Shown here piece after piece: positions 39,853 to 52,823 of a stretch of DNA of 64,000 nucleotides. The notes under the pieces are model-generated. The model was not told the DNA's origin. It saw nothing but the letters and a program-made list of their open reading frames with translations, and did not search any database. Made by a program: the position numbers and the translations under genes. The stretch spans positions 16,620,990-16,684,989 of the forward strand of contig OZ020518.1 in NCBI GenBank assembly GCA_963971425.1, written 5' to 3'. Source of the DNA: Bryoerythrophyllum caledonicum (taxonomy: Eukaryota; Streptophyta; Bryopsida; Pottiales; Pottiaceae). Numbering within the stretch: position 1 is the first letter of the stretch; each line of letters begins with the position of its first letter.

Positions 39853-41216
39853 CTGTTGTCGGTTCGTTCACAGCTTCCATCTTGTTCTGTAATTGGCACA
39901 TGCGGGCCAGCATCCTGACCTGAATAATTATGGAAGACAAGGCAGACTCAACGTAATGTCAGCAACTTCCAAAAGTGCACATTCAGTGTTGATAAAAATT
40001 TGTCCATCTGTTATCAAATTATGTCATACGCCATGCTGTAAACACTATAATGGTAACTTTGGCAGCATTTCACACACTTTGGCTGACAATAACATCCATA
40101 ATTTTACCGATGCTGAAGTTTGTGAAATGCCACCGAAGTTACCAACATCTAGAATTTTGATGGAACCAGTGGCATAGATACGATCATGAAATAATCTGAT
40201 TTACATAGAGTAGAGATTGAGAGAATAGAGTCGTACATCAGCAGCAGCCTCTTGTGTCAGACTCTGAAGCCGAGCTTGCAATCCTTCATGTTGTGCCAAA
40301 AGTTGTTGCCGAAGCGCCAAAGCATCCACTGGCCTTTGTGGTAACTGCACACAACCCGTTTCATATGTTACACGAACTCTTTAGACCACCTCTGAGCCAT
40401 AATATACGTCTGAAACTCAAAAAAGCTATAAATCCACCAAATAAAAATTATTTTCAAGCAGAAAGTTCAAGAAGTACCCTAACAAGCATAAACCGTAGCA
40501 ACTGTAACAGAAACTAGAGTCATTTGTAAAGTCGCCCAAAGTAAACATAACCCCTCTTTTTTCATTCGAAACAGCTCTAAACAGTTTTCAACTAATCTAA
40601 ACTCAGCTCAGGGGAGAGAAAAGCGCCTAACATTCACGATATCTTGCAAAACCTTTATCCTTTCTCACAGACGGCTTAAACCACTTGACTTCAGTTTGAA
40701 GACCACCAAGCTCTTCCATTGCTCTAATGACCTTCCAGAGTGAGGAAAGAGTAGTATAATAAATCATAAGAGGGGATATCTTATTGACTTCACTAAAAAC
40801 TCTACTTAATCTTAATGGTGAATAGAATGCACTTGATTGAGGCGCGGCAACACAAACTTATTAGTAGCGCCTCCAACGGCAACCACAATCACCGCCCCAA
40901 TAGCAAGCGTCCTCGGAAGCGACGGATCAATGAGAGCCGTTGCAGCATCGCCACTGGCCAAGAGAAGAGCCGCAGAAATGATAAAGGAAATATCAAACGC
41001 CGCCCCACTGCCGGATTTCGGAGGCGGCCGAGAGGAGAGCGACACATGCCCCGTGACGTGGATAGTGACCGCCATGGGCTCACTGGGCCGCCACCCAGGC
41101 GTCCTAGACGTGCTCTTGAAGGGCCCAATGCCACGGCCCAAGTCGGCAGGCGCTGCAGAGATCACCGTCACTCGCTCCTCTTCTTGAGCTGGAATGTCGG
41201 CGCTTTGGTTGCGCAA
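39853..41216 (-). CDS. Exons of a plant membrane/coiled-coil protein gene, 3' end missing
   Basis: Four minus-strand exons join with matching phase: about 41216-40833, 40731-40669, 40344-40237 and 39919-39853. Donors and acceptors are GT-AG (for example ccgtct|gtgaga, tgtgcag|tta, attattcag|gtc). The first exon encodes PADLGRGIGPF, a possible membrane segment around ISFIISAALLLASG, and AIGAVIVVAVGGATNKFVLPRLNQ. The next exons encode VIRAMEELGGLQTEV, LALRQQLLAQHEGLQARLQ and MLARMCQLQNKMEAV. A basic leader starting MSRSVLLMALRAPTV at 41259 is in another frame, so the start may need a further splice (acceptor ctctgcag at 41153). No exon follows below 39853, where the third BTB copy begins at 39432. 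I do not recognise the family; plastid targeting is plausible. Confidence 0.55.
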
Positions 41217-41558
41217 CGGTGGGTGCGCGCAAGGCCATCAAGAGCACGGACCTGGACATATTTTCAACAGGAAAATCCTTAGGTTGAAGGTCTGTGTAGT
41301 TCAACACGAAGTTATCGTATAAAACTGAAAAAAATTCATATATCTTATGCTTTTCAGCACCAGTGCCAAGTGACCATCTTTTGGTCATCAATCCAACTCA
41401 TGAGAAATAAAAACTCTAGGAGTGAGATTACTTACCACTATGGAATGTACAGCTGCAGGAAGTGGCCGGTTTCGTAGCCCAACTCAATCACGAAGATCTT
41501 CACACTGCCATGTTTGTTGACATCAAGTCGTGTTGTTAACAAAAAGCCGATTTGACAG

Positions 41559-41784
41559 GATATCCCCACGCTCGGACTTAACCCGGCCCCTATTTCGTTT
41601 TTGGATGGGGATCTATTTATAGAAAAGAGGGACCTCCTAGTTAAACAATAGCCGTGGGTCCCAAATTTGTGAAAAAAAAATCCAAAAAAATCCTCTAGAC
41701 CCCCAAAAATGAGAGGGCCAAAAATGTGACCCCATGCAATTAAGATGGGGCCCACCTCGGATAAGTCCGAGCGTGGGGGATATC
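41559..41784. mobile_element. MITE in right arm
   Basis: Counterpart of 35396-35651 with a ~30-bp deletion near its left end. Ends GATATCCCCACGCTCGGAC and GTCCGAGCGTGGGGGATATC. Confidence 0.6.
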
Positions 41785-42283
41785 ATGTCCGCGCCATCAT
41801 TAACACACTAAATTAAATCTCCAAAAAAAAAAATGAAAAACAACCCTTTTCGTTCGGGATCATCCACTAATGTCACCCAAGAAGCCACTTTTTGGCTTCT
41901 CCGGCGTTTAAGGTCCTTCGCTTCATATACAAAATTTAGTGAGTAGGGAGCATTTTCTTACGAAATAGCACTGCTTTCAGTTAGTTCTCATCGTGATCTT
42001 TGTCTGAAAAGCGTGCACTCACACTCTTCTCCAGACATATTCACAACAATTTTCACAAAAAAATAAACACAAAATAACAATGCCAAAACTTCCTCAAAAA
42101 AAAAAGGAATTTTGGCGCTACAGCTAAATTCCAATCGGCAACACTTGGGGTCTTCAAGCTTGCCCATGGGTTGTGCCTCGAAGTGCTTGTCCTATCATTA
42201 ACCTATCGGAGAAAGAACTAACAAACTAGCCAATTGGTGAACAGCCGGCCACTAATCGCTATTGTACCAATTAAAACACTATT

Positions 42284-43026
42284 CTATTGGTAAGAACTTG
42301 TAGTTAACTCAAAAAATCCAACCAATTGAAAAAAACTAACTACGCAAGACAATATAAAATTCAAGAAGGTCCAAACATACTTAGGATATGTCTGCATCTC
42401 AGACATGATAGCGTGTGATGCAATCACCGCCTTGTAGTTATCCTTATCCGTGATGTACTTGGTAATATAGCAAAAGACATTGTTGGTATAAAGAGCACAT
42501 TTGAACTCAACTTTTGAGTCGTTTAAGACCATACTCTGATGAAGGTAATCCCAACAGTTGTCCGGTGTCAAATGAAACCTCAAATTGGCGGTTATTGTTG
42601 GGCCTAGTCTCCTCACCTGGTATTTACAACTCGCCCCAAAAAGCTCGTCAAAGTGCTCATTGATAGCCTTCTCAAACTCGTGTGGAGCAACCATGTTGTC
42701 GTTGAGAATGTAAACCAACGCAAGGAACAATTGTAGTCCTTCATGGAGTAATCAGGGAGATCAACAGTAGAGGTGAGTTCCTCCTGCATGGAGTGCGTGA
42801 ACATGGCACCGAAGATGGGTGAAACACTCATCAGCACTGATTTGTGAGCCTTGATTGAGCTGCCGTTGGCGTTGATGGTGACATCGGTTTTCAACCCCTC
42901 CTTCAACATTTGTAGTAGTGTCACGTTGAAGTACTTTGTTTCCATCTCGACGTAACTAGAGTTTTCCAAGTCAAAGAACTTAGAAATATCTAAGTTGTGT
43001 TCCACGCTAGGTTTTGTAGCCTCCAT
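42284..43026 (-). pseudogene. BTB-BACK protein gene with frameshift (right arm copy)
   Basis: Same as the left-arm copy: BTB frame 43026-42613, then BACK frame 42730-42284, with the same one-base frame switch. It differs from the left copy only near the C-terminal end, where a small deletion changes the 'LSRKVV' region. Not functional as a single frame. Confidence 0.65.
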
Positions 43027-43476
43027 GGTGTTGATTGATAAGATGTACTCAAAGCTGACCTATCATATCCACATATCTCCTTGGTCAACATTTATATCAA
43101 CTATTCATGGTTGATAACATCCAAAGTCTTTACAAATATTTGATCAAATATATGCTCTTTACAATAGCAACACTTGATGTAAAACAAATAATCCACCCTT
43201 TCCATTACAACATCTGCTCAAAAGAACAGCCTCTATATAGAGCAAACATAACAACCAAGTTGTTGTAAAGGGAGATGACTATAAGATAAATTTAAATTTA
43301 AATTTAAAAAAACATTACAATATAGGTAAAAACATAAATAAAGGTAGAAATAAAAAAAGATGTCACACCTCAAATTGGTGTCTTCTATTACAATGCTATT
43401 GCTCTCCAATTTGAAACAGGTTCCGTTTGATACTATTAGGTATAAGAATCCAGACACTAAATGAAATTTTAGGCAA

Positions 43477-43746
43477 TTGTTAGGAGGATATTTAACAAGA
43501 GCCTCAAGCTAAAAGTATTCAAGAGGAAAATTAATAAAACTTTGATGAACAAGACAAGTACACAAACAACACCAAAAAGAGCTAAAGCTCTAGGAGATGC
43601 ATTGTCAAGCCTGAAAAACTCTTTAGCCTCGACCCCTATATATACCCTAGTCTAAAGTAAAAGAAAAGAAAAGAGAAAACTCTAAAATAAAACCAACTCT
43701 AGTATAAAGTAAAAGTCAAATAAAAGGACTAGTATGTCTCAACAAT
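43477..43746 (-). mobile_element. Probable LTR in right arm
   Basis: Mirror of 33429-33699, with TGTTAGGAGG and TTGTTGAGAC-type ends and the TATA box. Slightly shortened at its 5' end. Confidence 0.35.
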
Positions 43747-43994
43747 AATATGGAACAATTGGAAATGACTTTCAAATTAGCCAGAGAAGGCAAATCCGAA
43801 ATATATATCCATTGACTTACACATTTCATGAAAAGACATACACACTTCATGAAAGTCCACAACAACGTAAAATGTGTCAAAAGAAGTCAACAAGCACCAA
43901 AAAAAGCCAAAATAAGTCTCCAAATGGCATAATTATCAAAGAACTCATAGAGTTAGACCCCATGAAAAACAAAAACATGTGTATCTCAATATGT

Positions 43995-44215
43995 ACGCAC
44001 AATGTGGGGTTGTGCGCGTACTCTATGCAGCCGGGTGCGCACACTATGGGGTTAGGCACGTACTCCGTGTGGGCGGGCGCGCACAATGTGGGGGCGTGCG
44101 CGTACTCTGTGTGGCCAAGCGCGCACGCTTTGGGGCCGGGCGCATTTTTTCTGTGGTCGGGCGCACACATTGTGGAGTCGGGCGCGTATTCTAAGGGTCG
44201 GGCGCGCGCGGTTTA
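43995..44215. repeat. GC-rich array of GCGCGTAC/GGGCGCGCAC words
   Basis: About ten irregular 20-27-bp units of the type (T/G)GGGxCGGGCGCGYAC in AT-rich surroundings. Related arrays occur at 45565-45745 and 48170-48330. Open frames here are by-products. Confidence 0.7.
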
Positions 44216-44629
44216 GATTATTCCAAAATACTTCAAGGTTTGCACTAATTCATCGATTTATTAAAACATTGCAACACTTAACATTTTGATATATAAAAAT
44301 TCTCATAAAATTTCACTATATATACATGATGCCACTCAATATACAAGGTTTCAGTAAATATACAAAATTTCACTCAATATTTAGTGGCAGTTACAAAATT
44401 GCCGAAAGCTCTTGTTCCAAAACGCTTCAACATTGCTCTATGTACATTTCTAGCACTATTAAAGTTCTAAACTCCACTATAGCCAGTCAGAAATGCAAGG
44501 AGACGGTCCTTGTCTTGAACTTGTTCCTTCAATTCTTGAATTCTTCATGGCATTCCAAAACTTCATTTTCTTTCTCTTCAACTTCTTCTCCTAGATCCTC
44601 GATTATCTTCAAACTTTGCTCAAGTTGAT

Positions 44630-45391
44630 TCAAAACTCAAAGATGATCGTCACGACTCTTCCAGTCACCCTCCGTGGATTTTTTGGAATTATCCATCCCT
44701 CCTCAGGTACTGTATCCGTCTTCGAGGCATCCCCTTCTTGTTGTGAAATCGACGGCTCTTTGTTCAAGCCTGATTTGAAGGAAAATTCTTGTTGCCTACG
44801 CACGGTCGGATGACATCCAGTATCCGAGTCGTCAGATGAAGTTTCGGACCACTCGATTTTCTCATCCGAAGGTTCCACTTCCATGGTTCTCTCGAGACCT
44901 TCTCCCAGAAACTTCCGAACAAATGGTATTGTCAATCCAATCACTCGCACCATCTTATAGTTCGTTTGGATTTCCATTGTCCTCCAATCAACCGGTATGC
45001 CAAGTACCACCTCCGCGTAAACCATCCGTAAAATTGAAAAATTTACCGAGTTGCGGCACACTTTCACCTCGTCATAAATATGCTGGTATGCTTGGATGCA
45101 ACACTCCTTGGAGATCTCATTGATGCAGTACCCTAAGTTGGCCCTATTTGTACGCCGCACTAGTGAATATCGCAAGTATGGCCACATGTGTCCCAAATGA
45201 CACCATCCAATATATTTTGCACATTATGCAAATGTCCACGAATTTGGAACTGCCTCCCAACTAGAAAATGCCTTCAGCTCTTCATCAATCAATACGTGAA
45301 GGCGCTTCTTTTGCTTTTTGCGTGCGTGATGTTTATCACGTTGTCAATTTCCGAATGAACTGCGAGTGGTAGATGGCTCTCCGGAATCCAT
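44630..45391 (-). pseudogene. Repeat-borne unknown gene, copy 1
   Basis: The main open part (45196-44630) encodes HMWPYLRYSLVRRTNR, IQAYQHIYDEVKV, VYAEVVLGIPVDWRTMEIQ and a Ser/Asp/Glu-rich segment with SDDSDTG. The 5' part from ATG 45391 has at least two stops, but its peptide (KKRLHVLIDEELKAF) matches copy 2. A G-box palindrome (GCCACGTGGC) and a GC-rich array lie 80-250 bp upstream. The protein family is not one I recognise; repetition within the window suggests a mobile element gene. Confidence 0.5.
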
Positions 45392-45564
45392 GGTTTGAAT
45401 TGGCGTGACGAGGTGGAGAAATACAAAGGTGTCAATAGACACCGTAAAAACTTCCCAAAAGTGCCAATCAAGCAACCGCCACGTGGCAGTTGAAGGCCAA
45501 AGCGCCTAGGAGGTGGGGCCCAAAATTAGAAAATCCTATATTTATAGAAAACCAATGACCTATG

Positions 45565-45745
45565 GCAGGCGCATACGACCTAGAGGCGCGCGTACACGAG
45601 GGGGCTGCGCGCTTACGCGATGCGGGCGTGCGCGTACGCGAAGGGGCTGCACGCGTTCGAGATGGGGCTGCGCACGTACGCGACGGGGCTGGTCGGCCGC
45701 ATTCAAGCAGGGTCGGGCGCGCACATTTCTGGATCAAGCACGTAC
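45565..45745. repeat. GC-rich array upstream of copy 1
   Basis: Units such as GGGGCTGCGCGCTTACGCGA and GTGCGCGTACGCGAAG, about 27 bp each. Same words as at 43995-44215 and 48170-48330. Confidence 0.65.
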
Positions 45746-45953
45746 CTAGCGGAGAGAACTTGACATTAACTAAATTCAAAAATTTCTTTTCCGACATGTA
45801 GAAATGCCAATGTCAACAACAATCAAGTTTACATGATGGGTCATCAAAATATCGAAACTAGTTTGCAGTATCCATGTATTCTATAAAAGTAAAAATTGCA
45901 TAAAGTGGGTAGATTGGGTTTGTATATGGCAATTTTTATCTTTGTTACAATAT

Positions 45954-46153
45954 NNNNNNNNNNNNNNNNNNNNNNNNNNNNNNNNNNNNNNNNNNNNNNN
46001 NNNNNNNNNNNNNNNNNNNNNNNNNNNNNNNNNNNNNNNNNNNNNNNNNNNNNNNNNNNNNNNNNNNNNNNNNNNNNNNNNNNNNNNNNNNNNNNNNNNN
46101 NNNNNNNNNNNNNNNNNNNNNNNNNNNNNNNNNNNNNNNNNNNNNNNNNNNNN
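45954..46153. other. Assembly gap (200 N)
   Basis: Exactly 200 N, probably a scaffold gap of nominal size. Open frames crossing it are meaningless. Confidence 1.
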
Positions 46154-47085
46154 GCTCAAATGATTTGACTTCTATCTTCCAGAAATCTATGAGCATATAT
46201 TGAAAAATTGATTTATGTACAAAAAAACATAAACAATCCAATATTTTTGAAATGTTCAAGGAAAGTAGTCAAACACTATAATGTTTTAAAAACATCTTCT
46301 AAAAATGTTATTAACACAATACTTATACTTACTTAATGATTTTTTTTCAAGAATTGGTACCTTCAATTAGCATGGAAAATGATTTGTATGACAAACTTAT
46401 ACTCATATTAAGATATAAGATGGATAATTTGTATGGTAGAATGCCATCACTTATCATTTTGGAAGGCCGTCGCAATTATTTACATATAATATAATATTTA
46501 ACCAAGAATAATAATGTTGCATTAATATTGGGAAATTTGTTACATCACAAATCATTTATTATGCAAGTAAGTAACATGATTTGTATTGTTTAGTGAAAAA
46601 TTATCTTCACAATGAAACGTACAAATCATACATGTTTGAGACAAAAGTTGAAGTTTTATTCTTCAACACATGATATAAATTCCACTACACAAAAATTCTT
46701 GATGATTCTACAGACTACTGTAGTGGATTTTCAAATATTAGACAAAAGTGAATTTAATTTATTGATTGGAGTGCATGAAGTTGTACAATCATGGAAGATC
46801 ATTATACAGTCATCAAATATTTAATTTAAACCTATACAAGATATTACACAACATTCACTTTATTACATGTTACAAATTCAAAAACATGCTGAACCATAAA
46901 AACTTGATTAACATTAGAGATGAACAACATTGTTTTGAACTCAAGCCATTTACAAATGAAGTGCAAATTACAAAATTCTCAAGGTCTATGATTTCAAAAT
47001 GTTACAAAATTGCCCATTTATCATTCATGGCACTACTTCCATTGCTATCAAATTCTACGACTTTAAAGTAAACACCAACTTCGCA
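46154..47085. other. AT-rich stretch without genes
   Basis: No coding, repeat or RNA signal I can support. Confidence 0.5.
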
Positions 47086-47090
47086 TATTC

Positions 47091-48009
47091 CTAAACTTGA
47101 TTGTCCTTTTCTTGGACTGATGAGTGTAATTTTTGAAATTCTTCTTTGTTGTGGCTGGCTTCTTCTACTAGATTCTTGTTTTTCTGTAAACTCTGCTCAT
47201 ATTTAGCAATAAGTTCAAGATGAACCTCGCGGCCAATTGGAACATCATCTAAAGACTCTAGGTTTTCATTGATGTTCTCGAATGCAACCGCATCCATCTC
47301 AATTGTATCTTCTTCCTTGCCGGATTCTTCTCCAATTGTTGGTGTTTCTTGGAGGAAAGAATTGAGCCACTGGCATTTAATAAAGCCTTCAATCTGTTTG
47401 CGAATAGATGGGTCGCATCCAGTGTTTGAGTCATCACTGGAACTGTCAGACCACACAACTTCCTTGTTTGGAACTTCAACCTCCTTTGCCTTTTTTCCTA
47501 GAGCTTCGCCCGGAAACTTGCGCTCTATTGGTAGTGTAGCCGTGGATACTGGTGTCATCTTGGAGTTTGGCTGTATTTCCATCGTCCTCCAATCGACTAC
47601 TACTCCAAGTATAACTTCTGCGTACACCATACATAAAATGGATAGATTCACTTTGTTCTTGTGAACCTTCGCCTTGTTGTAGATGTGTTGGTAAGCTTTT
47701 GGATGCACCGCTCTTTGAATACTTCATTGGTGCAGTAATTTAAGTTACCCTTGTCATACCGCCAAGTCGCGAATACCGCGAATGCGGCCACATTCGTTCC
47801 AAATGACACCACGCAATGTAATTTGCACGCTCTATAAATGTCCACGGACTTGGTACATCTCCCCAGCCTCGAAATGCTTTCAGCTCATCATGGATGAATA
47901 CGTGAAGGCGTTTCTTCTGCTTGTGGTTGCGTACTCAACCCACATCACGCTGTCGTTTCTTCATTCTCTTCTCAGAATTCCGAATCTCAGAAGGGCTACT
48001 TGAATTCAT
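47091..48009 (-). pseudogene. Repeat-borne unknown gene, copy 2
   Basis: Homolog of copy 1: AYQHIYNKAKVHKNKVNLS, VYAEVILGVVVDWRTMEIQ and SSDDSNTGCDPSIRKQ. This copy continues into a longer C-terminal acidic and coiled-coil region ending QEKDNQV at 47091. The 5' part from ATG 48009 has a TGA and a frameshift near 47720. A CCACGTGG G-box and a shorter GC-rich array (48170-48330) lie upstream, as in copy 1. Function unknown. Confidence 0.5.
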
Positions 48010-48169
48010 ACTTAGAACTAGCGTGAAGGGGTGCCGGGAGTAAAAGGGTGTCAATAGACACTGTAAAACACTTCCCAATAGTGCCAACCAAGCAGCCGCC
48101 ACGTGGCAGTTGCAGGCCAAAGAGCCTAGGAAGTGGGCCCATCGTGGTTCGATTTCCAAACTTATAGTG

Positions 48170-48330
48170 AGGCGTGCATGCCCCCTTAGGCCGCACGCGT
48201 ACGAGATTGGACAGGCGTGTACCAATCATGACCGGACGTGTACGAACATCGTGGCCGGGCGCGTGCAAACAAGGGTTGGGCGCATGGAGTCTGTGGCTTT
48301 GAGAGTACGATCCGGAGCCGGGCGCGTGAT
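48170..48330. repeat. GC-rich array upstream of copy 2
   Basis: Irregular units around GxCCGGGCGCGTG and GGCGTGTAC. Same class as the two arrays near copy 1. Confidence 0.6.
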
Positions 48331-48459
48331 ATCCACATAAAGTTGAGTTCTTGCAAATTGAAGGAGTTAAATGTTACAAAATCATTTCAGTGTTTCAAAG
48401 TCAGCTGCGGCAAATGGGACAACGCTTTAAAGATGTCCTTATATTGCCTAATGTAGAGT

Positions 48460-51428
48460 GATTTTTCACCACTTCAACAAAACACCCAAGTATACCCACA
48501 TTTCAAAGGATTTGTTACGGGGATGATCATACGCCTAGTTTTAAGTGATTGAAGCTTAATTGTGTAGTTAAAGCTATCCTCTCGATTAATTCTTAAGGTT
48601 ATCTATTTATCTTTTAGAAAAATAGGGCTACTAGCATCACTCTTAAAGGGTCCACCCACAAACTATAACCCCAGAGGATCTCTTGTGCCTTAAGAAGGAA
48701 CATTAGTCCTTTTAAGATTGTGCTTGTGCCACTAACTCCTAAACATATGCCACGTTGGGCTAATGGAAGATTCCATTAAATCTCATTGCATTGGTTCCTT
48801 AATTAAGCCCTTTAATATTTCAAAGTCTTACCTCATGCAATTCGATCCACTTCTCACATCCGTTCACTCGGTCCACGTGATCACATTCTTAATACAAGGG
48901 TTAGTTTCAAAAATCACACACACAAGTTAACTTAAGTCTTAAGGAGTTTACGGGTCTTGGTCGACTAAGCTAGATGAAAAACCTGTCACAAATGGTGTAG
49001 GGACAAGTCACGAGCCTTCGTTTGCTACCTAATGCCAATGTAGGTTTGATTTTGGAATTCTTCTAATTAAATGTAATTGCTTACTTCAATAGCAATATGA
49101 AAATCCTAAAAAATTAGAGTTCTGGCTCATGGTTTGGCCAATAGAAGTATATCTTTCATTTCTACATACATGTCACAGGTATCTCAAATCAGACAAATAT
49201 TCTTTTTTTGAGAGTTTCACGAGGTAAAATACTTCAAATTTTTTTGGAAGACATTCATACCATAATGTGCTCCTACATTATAATTGAAAATTCTAGATCC
49301 AAAACTTAATTTGGCTTTTATTGGTAAAAAATAAGCTATTTTTTCAAGAAGCCTAAATAAGAAATTGATGATGATTTTTTCTCCAAATTGTTATCCAACC
49401 TTTATTAGTATACAAAAATCTATCATGGTGCATAAATTTTTTTCAAAAAAACTTTTTTCTTCCATCATTTTTTTCAAAACCTAGTTTTTGGTGCCTTGAT
49501 TCAACATATATACTGCGTAGTATATTTGGTATATTTTCAGTCTCTGCAGTATGCAATGTACTCATCTTGGGAAAGGGTTGGGCCACCTGTAGAATGACAT
49601 GTGTTATGACAACACAAAGTCAAAAAAATCAGCACTTTCTTCAAGATATTTTTTGTTCACCTAACATTTTATTGGCCATGATTTCTTCACACCTAATCAA
49701 TGGACGGTTGGCATTCAACAACAATTTAACAAAGGGCTCCAAAACAAATATACTTTGCAGTATATTGAGTGTACATGTATCTATTAGTGAAGCGCTTAAG
49801 GACTTACTGATTACACTCTCTAAAGTATCTAATTCCTTAAGCCCGCATCAATACTCACAAGTCTCACATACTTATGTTGAATTCTTTAATACACACAATT
49901 TAGACCAAATCAGCATTACCATGGTCTAAGTTTTCGACTTAGAACATGGGAGTGAATATTACTTAATGCAAATGATGTCCCATGCTCTCGCCCATGCATA
50001 CCTTTAAGTCCTAGTCCTTAAACTTAAAGGTCTTTTGGTACTTAAGGTCTTAATCTTCATAAACTTATGTTATCCAATCTTGGATTTAAGATTCTTAAGT
50101 TTCTATGCTCCTGCTTAAGTCTTCCTTAAGTATTTGTACCTTACTCACTCTCTTATGATAGATTCTTTGAATGCTCAAAACTTAGACTATGTTAAAGAAT
50201 CCCTTCCGTTAAGGCTAGACTTAATGCTAATTATATGTATGCATATGACACTCTTTGCCATGCATCAAGGTATGCCACTCTTGATGATTATTGCATAAAT
50301 TGCATTAACATGAATAGAATTCCACTCTTATTCTCTTGATTATCAAGTTATGCTCACTCACACTTGAGATCCTATTTAGTACTTATGCACTACACTCCTT
50401 ATGCATTAAGTCACTTAATTCAATTACGCCTCACACTTATGATTAATGCTTCAACACACACAAGGTCACACACACAACCTTAGTAACTAGGATATTTCCC
50501 TAATTTATTTTACGAAGATTAATTATATAATGCATTCATGCATAGGAATTTTATCCACAATTAATACCTAATGCATACAATTGCATTTATAAAGCACAAT
50601 TTCAAATTTATTCAATAAAGATCTCATATTATTGCAATTATACATATGACTCAAATTACACACAAGACTTTACATATGCAAATTCAATAATAATTATATA
50701 TATATATAACTAAATACTCTTACAACATTAAGAGTCATCAATTAGCTTTTTCACCTAAAGCTAGGGCTCACTCCAATCTTCATCCAAGGAATTATTATGG
50801 TAATGGCCAAGAATGCTAAAAATTCAAGCTATTCATTCTATTCTAAATTCAAAGTATTCATTCTACTCTAAATTCAAACTATTCATTCTACTCTAAATCC
50901 AAGAGGCACACCTCTTGGCAAGAGGTTTCCCTAGAATCAACCATTAAAATCAATTCCACTAAATCCTCACATCTATTCATGAAATGGCACATTCTTCCCA
51001 AAGGGTGCGAGTTGAACCTTTTTCCCATTATTTCCTAGTTCTTGGATATGAATAGGTATTTTTTAATTAATTAATTACTTAGTATAAACTTTATCATTGA
51101 TTATTGAATTCTCCATATATCTCCAATCCTTTTTATACTTAATTTTCTGAAAAAAACTATTTTTGGCATTTTGGCTCTACATAGCCCTCCTCATAGCTTG
51201 GAGAAGTCCTCGTCGACTTCAACGACCTTTGTCCTTGAACTTAATCTTTTGCACTCCATCTTATACTTAAGTCTCCATGTAGCTTTCTTTCTTGATCTTC
51301 TTTTAGGATTGCTGATTTGATTTACTTTCCATTGTTCCCATTTTTAATAAATATGTCTCATACATACTTATCTTCAAGTTTCTCCTTTAACTTAACTCTA
51401 TCGCTTAAGTCTTCCGCTTTAGACTTTA

Positions 51429-51483
<55 letters not shown>

Positions 51484-52820
51484 CATTCTAGCTTTAAATT
51501 TTCCATTCTCTTTTAGGTTTTCAATTTTTAATTTTTATTGCTTGTCAAATATTTCTCTCCAATTAAATTTTTCTTTTGAATCTTTATTTAGTCTTCACTT
51601 GCAATCACTGTCTTTCTTTTTTACATCATTCATAATTTTTTAAAAAAAAAAATCTTTTCAAATTAAAAAATTAGCATCCATTAATCCTCACATCTCTCAA
51701 TTAGTAAATTAGTAGTGCATCTTCACAACTAATTTCTAATCCTAGATTACTAATTTTCTTTTTACACTATCTTACGTGAGATATCCTATCATACAATTTA
51801 TGTAGTGTGTTTATTACCTCACCATTAATTGTGTTATCTACATTACTCACATTATTTATTTTCATAGCCTCTTTTCTTTCTTATTCTCTCATCTATCAAT
51901 ATTATCATGTTCTCTCTTATTTTTTCCTTTCATGATAATCTCTCATTAGATTTATCATGTTCTCTCTTATTTTTCCCTTTCATCTACATGCCCATTTTTA
52001 TTTATTATAATTATTATTATGTTTTGTTGTTTGTTGTTTTTAAATTTTATTTTTTTTAACAAGGTTCAAATCAATTTGCTCTTTCTTTAAGACACTATTC
52101 CTCCATTTATTTTTAAAACTCTCATACTACATCCAAGTCTTAAGAGTTCGTATTATCCAAAATATAACTGACTTTGGTCATGTTCTTAAGGGAACTGATT
52201 CATAGCAGGTTTTTAAAGAACTGACTTTCTTAAGGGAAATAAGGATCTGTTCTATTTGTTCTTTACGTTCCTATTCCTCGTCTGGTTCTTAAGGTTTTTA
52301 GCTTGCTCAAAGATGTGACTTAAACTCTCACTACTTTAAATTCACAAGAAGATATGATCTCACTCAAAACAATCTTCAAAGAACCTTCTCTAAAAATTTG
52401 AACTTAAAAGTGACCTACTTAAAAATGTAAACTTACTATGTATTGGTTCTAACTTCTAAGTAGGAAAATTATTTGGTCTTTCATCTCGTTTGTTTCTTCC
52501 CAAACTAACTCTTAACCGCATACACACAGAGCTCTGTCTATATTGACAGGTTTTCCTTATTTTTCCATAAGCCACAGACTCCTTAAAATCAATCTTCTTT
52601 TTCCATTTCTTTCCTAAGTTCCTCCTACTCCTTTGTTCATTGCTATTGTTCTTCGTGCTTCAGATTGTGAAAATCTGTTGTACATATTTCTCCGGATAAT
52701 TGTAATGGTGATAGGAGAGTTGACCCTGTCTCCATATTAAGATCAACATTTGTCCCATATCATTTGCTACAGCTCCTCGAGCTCTCAATATATATGCTGG
52801 CTAACCTCATACTTTCATCT
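48460..52820. other. Long gene-poor AT-rich region, CTTAAG-dense
   Basis: No gene seen. The palindrome CTTAAG occurs at least 15 times by eye (for example 48592, 48689, 48931, 48938, 49794, 50123). An (AT)n tract lies at 51428-51480. Probably decayed transposon sequence. Confidence 0.45.
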
Positions 52821-52823
52821 AGC

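Larger units (their letters stand above)
41362..43985 (-). repeat. Right arm of large inverted duplication
   Basis: Reverse complement of 33200-35848. Its inner edge lies about 100 bp upstream of the possible start of the previous gene. The outer edge abuts the GC-rich array at 43990. Confidence 0.85.

Noticed and set aside
43979..44289. Frames through the GC-rich array
   Set aside because: Repetitive R/A/G/V codons generated by the repeat units.
45881..46259. Open frames across the N run
   Set aside because: They consist of unknown residues and only reflect the assembly gap.
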